A DNA stretch of 64,000 nucleotides from the NCBI RefSeq assembly GCF_015645465.1, contig NZ_JADOEL010000003.1, forward strand, positions 124,001 to 188,000, written 5' to 3'. The notes under the pieces were generated by a model, which saw only the letters and a list, made by a program, of their open reading frames with translations, did no database searches and was not told the DNA's origin. This document shows positions 51,957 through 61,400 of this stretch, one piece after another (position 1 is the first letter of the stretch; each line of letters opens with the position of its first letter). The DNA comes from Herminiimonas contaminans. GTDB lineage: Bacteria; Pseudomonadota; Gammaproteobacteria; Burkholderiales; Burkholderiaceae_D. Made by a program: the position numbers and the translations under genes.

Positions 51957-53618
51957 ATGAAAACGCTCCGCAAATACTACCTTCTTGCGCTGATTCCCTC
52001 CCTGGTCCTGCTGACAGGCGGAATCATGTTCAGGGAGTTCGTACTCCACGCGATCCATATCAATCCGGTGCTGAACCTGTTCATCATCGGCGTTGCGGTA
52101 TTCGGTGTGGCACTGATCATGTACGACATCTACAAGGTCAGCTGGGAATACAACAAGCTGAAAGTGTTTTATGCACGTTCGCAGGCGGGTGAAGCGCTGG
52201 AAGACCTGGTCAAGGATCCGACCTTTGAAGGTACCGAGATTGCCAAGGTCCTGGTCAGCGTCGCCAACACCAAAGGTCGTCTGACGACCCGTATCGAACA
52301 GGAAACCATCGAGCGCTCGCTGGCTGAATTGCACGCGCATCTGGAAGCGCGTATGGAGTTCCCGCAATACCTGACCGGTTTCATGATTGCCTTGGGTTTG
52401 CTTGGTACCTTTATCGGTTTGCTGGAAACCCTGGTGAGTACCGCCGACCTGATTAACGGTTTCGGCCAGGCGACCCAGGGTAGCGATATGGATGCATCGT
52501 TTGCCACCCTGGTGACTGACCTGAACAAGCCGTTGGCGAGTATGGGTACCGCTTTCAGTGCATCGATGTTTGGTTTGATCGGTTCGCTGACATTGGGCCT
52601 GACCCTGGTCTGCCTGCGCGGTGCGGGCAAACGCCTGGTGGTTGCAGCACGTGAATGCATCAGCGTCATGGTCGAGCACGTGGTGCATGAAATGTCCGGC
52701 CCGGGTGCTTCGCAACGCCAGGGTATTTCCGAATCCTTCCTGACTGAATTCCTGCATGACCTGATGGTCTTGCAACGTGAATCGGTACTGACCTCGCGCA
52801 ATAGTTCGGATGCGTCGCTGCAGGCTGGCATGAAGCTGGAAGCGATGAACGAACGCCTGGCTACTGTGGCGCGTCTGTTCCAGGAAAGCATAGATGAATC
52901 GAAAAACGTGCGCCAACTGGTCAGCTTTGGCCCGCGCATGCATGAAGTAGGGCAGCAGACGCTGGAAGAAATTCGCGGCCTGGGCCAATTGATCAATCAA
53001 AAACTGGAATCGACACAGGACATTACACAAAGCTTGTCGTTGTTGAATGAACGCCTCAGTGTGAACGGCGATATTGCGTTGCGCAGCTTTGATGTGTTGC
53101 CGCAAATTGTCGGTGCGATGCAAAGCGGCCAGACCGCTGTATCGTCGGCCTTGTCGTCCTTGCACGCACAGCAGGCTGATCTGGCTAACGTGCATGAAAA
53201 AACTGCACAGCATATTGCGCAATTGCCAGGTCTGTTGTCACAGGTTTCGATACGTCTGGGTGACGAGTTGAATGCGATTCAGCATCAGGCAGAAATCCAT
53301 TCGAACGTGGCGACCCGCCTGGGTCAGCTCGGTACCGTCATTGGTGAAAACTCCGGCAACATCACCCGCGATGCGCTGGCCGCACGTCAATTGCAGATCG
53401 ACCTGGCCAAACATATGGCTATGCAAAATGAACGCATCAAGGGGCTGGATGCGATTCCGCAGGCACTGGCCAATATCAATGAAGCATTGGTACGTCAAAA
53501 CGTGATGTCGCAAACCATCATCGAAGAAATGCGCAATGGTCGTCAGACCATGATCAAGGATTTGCGTCTTGAGTTGCGTGAAGCGATGCGTGAATTGTCG
53601 AATCGCGATAGCAAGTAA
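51957..53618 (+). CDS. MotA/TolQ/ExbB-like channel protein with long helical tail (SiiB-like)
   Basis: 553 residues. Two N-terminal membrane helices (about 8-26 and 38-57), a cytoplasmic helical part, then the proton-channel pair: YLTGFMIALGLLGTFIGLLE (about 138-157, with the family G-L-L-G-T-x-x-G motif) and GTAFSASMFGLIGSLTLGLT (about 198-217). The rest (about 250-553) is a long, mostly helical, heptad-like cytoplasmic tail rich in Gln and Leu. The channel motifs match MotA/TolQ/ExbB; the tail is longer than in these and recalls SiiB of SPI-4 and also ZorA. Lies between the adaptor and ABC genes, so it is a dedicated component of this secretion machine. Confidence 0.85.
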   Translation: MKTLRKYYLLALIPSLVLLTGGIMFREFVLHAIHINPVLNLFIIGVAVFGVALIMYDIYKVSWEYNKLKVFYARSQAGEALEDLVKDPTFEGTEIAKVLVSVANTKGRLTTRIEQETIERSLAELHAHLEARMEFPQYLTGFMIALGLLGTFIGLLETLVSTADLINGFGQATQGSDMDASFATLVTDLNKPLASMGTAFSASMFGLIGSLTLGLTLVCLRGAGKRLVVAARECISVMVEHVVHEMSGPGASQRQGISESFLTEFLHDLMVLQRESVLTSRNSSDASLQAGMKLEAMNERLATVARLFQESIDESKNVRQLVSFGPRMHEVGQQTLEEIRGLGQLINQKLESTQDITQSLSLLNERLSVNGDIALRSFDVLPQIVGAMQSGQTAVSSALSSLHAQQADLANVHEKTAQHIAQLPGLLSQVSIRLGDELNAIQHQAEIHSNVATRLGQLGTVIGENSGNITRDALAARQLQIDLAKHMAMQNERIKGLDAIPQALANINEALVRQNVMSQTIIEEMRNGRQTMIKDLRLELREAMRELSNRDSK

Positions 53619-53635
53619 CAAGGACCAGCAGGTTT

Positions 53636-55393
53636 ATGAGCAAGTTGCCCGATCTTCCTGACGCAGCCATTCCGGCCGCCAACAACATCGCCCCGGCGCA
53701 GGGCGATGTCGGCGTGTTGCGCGAGGCGTTAAGTGAGATCACGCGTGATCCGATGTACATCACGATGTTGCGGGCATACGGTAAGCGCCTGGTAGAGATC
53801 GTGGTCGCCGGTTTCCTGATCAATCTGTTTGGTCTGTTGCTGCCGGTGTATTCGCGCCTGGTGTACGACAAGGTAATCGGTAATCACATACCGGATACCT
53901 TGTGGGCACTGACGTTGGGCATGTTGCTCTTCCTCGCGCTGGAATTTGTTTTGCGCGTGATACGTACTTTCTATGTCGAGCAACTGGCTGGCAAGTTCGA
54001 TATCGATTTCGATCAGGCAGTGGTCAAGAAATTGCTCGCTGCACGCGTGAGCTGGCCGGTCGGCGTGGTGTTGGCAAAGTACCGCGATATCACCGGTGCA
54101 CGCGATTTATTGTCGTCAAACTATATGCTGGTCATCATCGATTTTCCTTTCCTGTTGCTGTATTTGCTGGCGATCGGTTTGATAGGCGGGCCTATTGTGT
54201 GGGTGGTATTGGTCGGCGGCGCTTTGTTGGTGTCGGCGCAATTGCTGTGCAAAATTCCAGCGAATGACTACGCACGGACCGCGATGATGGTAGGCGCGAC
54301 GAAGACCGACAAACTGGCTGGATTGGTATACGGCATAGAAACGCTGAAGACCTCGGCCTTGCAAAAGCGCGTATTTGAACTCTTCACAAAGGATGCGGAA
54401 GATTCGGGTGTGACGCAGGCAAAAAGTCGTTTCTGGTCTTCCGTCGGATTTACGATTTCATCCAGTGGTTATACCTTGATGACCGTGGCTACCCTGGTGG
54501 TCGGTGTGTATATGGTGGAAGCCAATGCACTTACCGTAGGTGCATTGATTGCCTCTTCAATGCTGGTCGGTCGTGCCGCTTCCATGTTGTCTTCAGTCGC
54601 GATGGTGTTGGGACGTATCGATGCATTTAAACAGGCACGTACCTCGTTTGAGGAATTATTTGTAGAAGCACCGAATACAAATCCGACGAATGAAGTCGAT
54701 CGGCAGCAAATAGAAGGAAAGATACAGGTAGCCAACCTGGGTTTTAGTATCAAACCGGGTGAGCCAGCAATGTTGAAACAAATTTCCTTTGTTATTAATC
54801 CTGGTGAAAAGGTAGGTCTGGTTGGTCGTTCCGGTTCAGGCAAATCGACCTTGCTGCGCTGTCTCGCAGGAGTGCATGCGCCGGATACCGGGCAAGTCTT
54901 GATGGATGGCATCTCGGTTGCGGCTTATCCGCAAGAGGTGCGCATGCGTTCGATTGCCTACAAACCGCAAGATCCCTTCCTGTTCGATGGCACGCTGGCT
55001 TCCAATATTTTTGTGGATAACACCATCAGTACATCGATTTACCAGACTGCATTGCATGTATCGTGCATGGATGAGCTATTGGCCGGCGGTCAGTTGCGGC
55101 TGGACCAGTTGCTGGTGGCGCCGGGAAATCTGTCGGGAGGCCAGCGCCAGATGGTGGCACTGGCGCGTGCGATTGCGACGGTACCGAATGTATTGCTGCT
55201 GGATGAGCCGACGACTGGTATCGACCAGGGAACGGAAAACAAGATTATCGAAAGACTGGTCGCGTTTGCAGCCAAGCGTACGTTGGTGGTGGCAACACAT
55301 AGTCCGGTGCTGTTGAAGCAGATGGATCGCATCATCGTAATTCATGACGGCAAAATTGTTGCCGATGGCCCACGGGCTCAAATATTGCTGTAA
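53636..55393 (+). CDS. Type I secretion ABC exporter (permease-ATPase)
   Basis: 585 residues. About 45 cytoplasmic residues, then a six-helix exporter domain (about 50-320, starting LVEIVVAGFLINLFGLLLPVY). The nucleotide-binding domain at about 345-580 has Walker A VGRSGSGKSTLLR (about 400), signature LSGGQRQMVALARA (about 495), Walker B NVLLLDEPTTGID (about 520) and the His switch VVATHSP. It lacks the N-terminal C39 peptidase-like domain found in HlyB and LapB types, as in PrtD-type exporters, so the substrate needs no leader cleavage. 17 bases after the channel gene and 52 before the giant protein gene. Confidence 0.96.
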   Translation: MSKLPDLPDAAIPAANNIAPAQGDVGVLREALSEITRDPMYITMLRAYGKRLVEIVVAGFLINLFGLLLPVYSRLVYDKVIGNHIPDTLWALTLGMLLFLALEFVLRVIRTFYVEQLAGKFDIDFDQAVVKKLLAARVSWPVGVVLAKYRDITGARDLLSSNYMLVIIDFPFLLLYLLAIGLIGGPIVWVVLVGGALLVSAQLLCKIPANDYARTAMMVGATKTDKLAGLVYGIETLKTSALQKRVFELFTKDAEDSGVTQAKSRFWSSVGFTISSSGYTLMTVATLVVGVYMVEANALTVGALIASSMLVGRAASMLSSVAMVLGRIDAFKQARTSFEELFVEAPNTNPTNEVDRQQIEGKIQVANLGFSIKPGEPAMLKQISFVINPGEKVGLVGRSGSGKSTLLRCLAGVHAPDTGQVLMDGISVAAYPQEVRMRSIAYKPQDPFLFDGTLASNIFVDNTISTSIYQTALHVSCMDELLAGGQLRLDQLLVAPGNLSGGQRQMVALARAIATVPNVLLLDEPTTGIDQGTENKIIERLVAFAAKRTLVVATHSPVLLKQMDRIIVIHDGKIVADGPRAQILL

Positions 55394-55445
55394 ACAAGTT
55401 TGACGGGCCGTTGAAATCCGGCTCTCACTATGAAGGGACACTCAG

Positions 55446-58400
55446 ATGGCTACCGCTCCTGTTTCCAAATCTGCTAATAACCAGCCAGCGCTGGATAAAA
55501 ATGGTGCGCCTATCCGTGTGGTTACACCGGATCAGCAGGGCAATTTCCAACTGAAAATCAGCAAGGGCGATATCGCCAAGGTGCACATCGTCGACGTTGA
55601 TATGGTGCTCTATCTGAACGACGGGACCAAACTGGTGTTGGCGGGCGGTGCGATAGGCGCGATGGATGATAGCGTCATGGTCGACTTCAGCAATGGGCGT
55701 GACAGTGCCGCCCATATGATGGATCAGGTCGGCATCATTCCTTTGCAAAAACTTGATCAGCCACGTGTCTTGAGTACTGAGCCGCGAGAATCGGATGGTC
55801 GCGGCAATATGCAGGAAGATGCATCCTACCGCCAGACGGAAGGTGCACAAGATCTGGCCGCACAGGCGCAAGCGGCGAATGCGGCGATTTCCGCTATCAG
55901 CAAGGCGATGGTGCAATTGGCGAACGTGGTGCAAAGCAATGCAACACCGGTTAATAACTTCAAGTCGAATTATGAAGGGCAGGCTTCGCAACAGCAGCCA
56001 TTGATCAAACCTGTCGCCCAGGTATTGCCGGAACGTCCGGGTGTTACACCGCAGGAGTTTGTGATCGGACCGAATGCGCCGGCGCTTTCCGTGCATCTGG
56101 TGAACACGATAGGTACTACGCAAGATGGCAATATCCTGAAGGGTAGCGGCGGCAGCAGTGCGTTCAATTCAGATACAAATACCTCGAATATCGCGCAGAT
56201 TGCTCCGCAGATTATTAATGCCGGCAATGACGTTAATGAGATCTGGGCGAATGGTCAGGCACCATTGAACCCAACTACGCCTGATAATACTTTCAGCAAA
56301 ATACTCAATGTGCAAATTACCGGCGATGGCAAGGTACAAAGCCTGACCATAACGGCAATACTGCCTCCCGGCGTGTCGATTGTGGGCGCAACGTCTTTGG
56401 GTAATAACGTTTATCAAATCCCGGTTTCACCAGATACAAAGGATTATCGAATCGAGTTGCGTTATGACACGGTCCCCCCTAATCCTAATGCGCCGATTCA
56501 TGCGGATTTCAAACTTAATTTTGAACTGACGGTTATCACGACCGAGGGCATACAAGTACTCAATAGCGTGCGGCAGGTTGTGATTAAGGATGCAACGACT
56601 GCAGACGATCTGAACTATGCCAATCCGGTAACAGGTGAAAGCGCATTGGTATTGCCGGCGCAGGGTGTCGCGCACGTCGTGCGTGCCGGTGACAATGCAG
56701 GTACGACGATCTACGGCAGTAATGCAAACGATTCTCTGTATGGCGGCACCGGTAACGATACGTTATACGGCGGCAAGGGCAATACCTATTTCGAGGGTGG
56801 CGCCGGTAACGATACTATAGTCGGCGGTGTGAACGGTGGTGTCGTTCCAAATATCAATACCGTCGGCTATACGAATTCGACTTCGGGTGTGCGGGTTGAT
56901 CTGAATACAGGAATCGCTCAGGATGGATTTGGCGGGACCGATACACTGCATAATATCCAGAAGGTAATCGGCAGTACACATGATGATACTTTTATTGTTG
57001 GTGCCAATACCAAGGGCGTGGATGGTGGCACTGCCGGCAACGATACGATAGATTTTTCCGCATCGAATGCAGCCGTTACGGTAAACCTGACCACCGGTAC
57101 TGGTACCGGTGGTTATGCACAGAATGTGACCTTCACGAACATTGAGAATGTTGTCGGTAGCAACTACAACGATACTTTCGTCGGTAGCAATGTTGCAAAT
57201 AAGTTCGATGGCGGAGGTGGCGCACATAATCTGGTGAATTACTCCGGCGATACAGCTGATCTGACGATAGATTTACTCACTCCGGGTGCGGCAGGTATTG
57301 GTGGCAGTGCGGCGGGTGATACCTATGTCAACATCCAGGACGTCACCGGTGGTTCCGGTAATGACACCTTTGTCGCCAGTCTCGCCGCAAACAACTTCGA
57401 TGGCGGCGGTGGTACAAATACGGTTAGCTACGCGGGTTCAGCAACTGGCGTGAAAGTGGATTTTTATAGGGGTGAAGGCACCGGTGGCACTGCGGATGGT
57501 GATACTTATAAAAATATCCAAAGTGTCATCGGCAGTTCTTTTGATGACATCTTTACTGCTGACCCGAATAGTGTGAAATTTGACGGTGGTGCTGGCGGCT
57601 TTGACACCGTCAGCTACGATCGCTCCTTGTCCGGCATCATCGTTGACGCATCGCGTAATGTTGGCGGCATTGAAACTGCACCCGCAGATCCGTCGACTCC
57701 GGGTAGCTTGCCGACTTACTCCAACAGTTACACGAATATAGATAAGTTCATAGGCAGTGCTTACGCTGATACATTCATCGCCAGCAATCGTGCTGATAAT
57801 TTTGACGGCCTGGGCGGCGTGGACACGGTCAGTTATGCAGCCGATACCGTAGGTGTCGTTGTCAATCTCGTGACAGGACAAGGTTCTGGCGCAGGCAGCC
57901 TGGCCGAAGGCGATACGCTGGCGAATATTGAAAATGTAACCGGTGGTAGCGGCAACGATACCTTTGTTGCCAATGATTCCGCCAATGTATTCGATGGCGG
58001 CGCAGGTTCCAATACTGTCGATTACAGTGCATCGACCACTGGTGCTGTTACCGTCGATCTGTTCCATGCGAATGGCGTCGGTACCAGCGGTGGTTTTGCG
58101 CAGGGCGATAAGTTCATCAACATCCAAAACGTTATCGGCAGCGGCTTTGACGATACGTTTGTCGCCAGCGCGGCTGCGAATACTTTTGATGGTGGCGGTG
58201 GTACACATAACCGCGTCAGCTATGCCAACGATACGGTGGGCGTGACTGTAGATCTGGTGAATGGCCAGGGTTCCGGTGCAGGCAGCCTGGCTGATGGCGA
58301 TAAATTCTTCAATATCCAGGATGCGACCGGTGGTAGCGGCAACGACACTTTTATCGCCAGCAATGTAGCCAATGCCTTCAATGGCGGGCTGGGTACGAAT

Positions 58401-61400
58401 ACGGTCAGCTATGAGTATTCGGACGTCGGTGTGACGGTAGATCTGGTGACCGGTACGGGTACTGGCGGCTATGCCGATGGCGATATCTTAAGCAATATCC
58501 AAAATGTCAAAGGCAGCACCAGCGATGATTTGTTCATCGCTAATAATGTTGCCAACTCCTTTGTCGGCAACGGTGGTGTGGATACCGTCAGCTATATCAA
58601 GGCGACTGACGGTAATGGCGTCACGGTAGATTTGAATGCAGGCGTAGGTACCGGTGGTTATGCAGAAGGTGACCGTTATGACGGCATCCGTAATGCAACG
58701 GGTACCAGCTACGACGATACCTTCGTTGCCAGCAATCTGGCGAACACCTTTGATGGCGGACTGGGCTCGAACACGGTCAGTTATGCTGCTTCGGATAGTG
58801 GTGTGACGGTCAACTTGTTAACGGGTATGGGTACCGGCGGTTATGCGCAAGATGATCGCTACATTTCAATCCAAAACGTGGTTGGTAGTGCCAGCGATGA
58901 TTTGTTTATTGCAAATGGCGCAGTCAATCGTTTCGATGGTGGCGTGAGCACTGCCACTTCGCACAATCGCGTTAGTTATGCCACCGACACGGCTGATTTG
59001 ACGATTGATTTGTTGAATGCAGGTGTGGCAGGCATAGGTGGAAATGCAGAAGGCGACACTTACGTCAATATCCAGGACGTTACCGGTGGTCTCGGCAATG
59101 ACACTTTTATTGCCAGCGCAGCTGCGAATAATTTCGATGGCGGTGGCGGTACACACAACCGTGTCAGCTATGCGACCGATACGGCAAATCTGACGATTGA
59201 TTTATTTAATGCCGGAGCGATTGGCCAGGGCGGTAATGCACAAGGTGATACCTACACCAATATCCAGGACATCACTGGCGGTTTGGGTAATGACACCTTC
59301 ATCGCCAACGCGGCAGCGAATGCCTTTGATGGCGGTGGTGGCACACATAATCGCGTCAGCTATACGAACGACAGCGCTGATCTTATTGTTAACTTGTCTG
59401 ACAAGACAGCATCGGGTGTGGCGGCAGGTAGTGGTTCTGGCGGCATGGCGGCCGGTGACACCTACACCAACATCCAGGATGCGACTGGTGGTAGCGGTAA
59501 CGATACTTTCGTAGCGAGCCTGGCAGAAAATAATTTCGATGGCGGTGGCGGTTCCAATACGGTGAGCTATGCATCGTCTGTTGGCGGCGTAACAGTCAAC
59601 CTGTCATCGCAAACAGTGGGTGGTGTGGCGTCGAATACCGGTAGTGGTAACTACGCAGCTGGCGATACCTACACCAATATCCAGAACGTTATCGGCAGTA
59701 CGGGTAACGATACTTTTATTGGCGGTGCCGCAGTCAATACCTTCACCGGTAATGGTGGTATCGATACGGTCAGCTATGCGGCATCGACGGCCGGCGTTAA
59801 AGTCAATTTGTCGAATGCAGTACTGGAAGGCGTCGGTATAGGTCGTGGCGTGGGTGGTGATGCAGATAATGACAGGTATGTTGCCATCAGCAATGTGACC
59901 GGTACTTTGTTTGATGACGTGTTCTTTGCCAATAACTCGGTCAATACCTTTGATGGCGGCGGTGGAACACTGCATAACCGTGTCAGCTATGCGGCATCGG
60001 GTACCGGCATTATTGTCAATCTCTCCGACAAGGCGATATTGGGTGTGAACGCAGGTCGCGGTTCGCTGGGCGAGGCTGCTGGCGATACCTATATCAATAT
60101 CCAGGACGTCACCGGTACTTCGGGGAATGACACGTTTATAGCAAGCGCAGCGGAGAATGTTTTTGATGGCGGTGGTGGCGTCAACACGATGAACTACGGC
60201 GCTTCGGATGTGGGTGTGATTGTCAACCTGAGTGCGGTGACACAAAACGGTGTGGCGAGTTTGCGTGGTAGCGGTGGTTATGCGAATAACGATGCCTACA
60301 CGAACATCCAGAATGTCACGGGTAGTTTGTTCGACGATTTATTCTATGGCAGCAGTGTCGAAAATATATTCGATGGTGGTGGTGGTACGCTGCATAACCG
60401 CGTCAGCTATGCCAACGATACCGTTGACCTGGTTATCAATTTGTCGGATAAGACAGCTTCAGGCGCGAATGCTGGGAAAGGTTTAAACGGTAATGCAGCC
60501 GGCGACACCTACATCAATATCCAGGATGCGACTGGCGGTAGCGGCAACGACACCTTCGTAGCGAGCCTGGCAGAAAATAATTTCGATGGCGGTGGCGGTT
60601 CCAATACGGTGAGCTATGCATCGTCTGTTGGCGGCGTAACAGTCAACCTGTCATCGCAAACAGTGGGTGGTGTGGCGTCGAATACCGGTAGTGGTAACTA
60701 CGCAGCTGGCGATACCTACACCAATATCCAGAACGTTATCGGCAGTACGGGTAACGATACTTTTATTGGCGGTGCCGCAGTCAATACCTTCACCGGTAAT
60801 GGTGGTATCGATACGGTCAGCTATGCGGCATCGACGGCCGGCGTTAAAGTCAATTTGTCGAATGCAGTACTGGAAGGCGTCGGTATAGGTCGTGGCGTGG
60901 GTGGTGATGCAGATAATGACAGGTATGTTGCCATCAGCAATGTGACCGGTACTTTGTTTGATGACGTGTTCTTTGCCAATAACTCGGTCAATACCTTTGA
61001 TGGCGGCGGTGGAACACTGCATAACCGTGTCAGCTATGCGGCATCGGGTACCGGCATTATTGTCAATCTCTCCGACAAGGCGATATTGGGTGTGAACGCA
61101 GGTCGCGGTTCGCTGGGCGAGGCTGCTGGCGATACCTATATCAATATCCAGGACGTCACCGGTACTTCGGGGAATGACACGTTTATAGCAAGCGCAGCGG
61201 AGAATATTTTTGATGGTGGTGGTGGCGTCAACACGGTGAACTACGGCGCTTCGGATGTGGGTGTGATTGTCAACCTGAGTGCGGTGACGCAAAACGGTGT
61301 GGCGAGTTTGCGTGGTAGCGGTGGTTATGCGAATAACGATGCTTATACGAACATCCAGAATGTCACGGGTAGCCTGTTCGACGATTTATTCTATGGCAGC

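Noticed and set aside
51339-53222. 627-codon minus-strand open frame
   Set aside because: Antisense to the HlyD-like and MotA-like genes, whose motifs and operon spacing are convincing; no ribosome site on the minus strand.
49759-53618. MotA/MotB-like pair as flagellar stator or Zorya defence (ZorA/ZorB)
   Set aside because: The pair is interleaved with TolC, HlyD and ABC exporter genes and a secreted substrate; no flagellar genes and no ZorC/ZorD/ZorE helicase or nuclease genes are present.
59604-61292. Two nearly identical 213-codon minus-strand frames 1047 bases apart
   Set aside because: They are shadows of the duplicated block in the RTX gene, not real paralogous genes.
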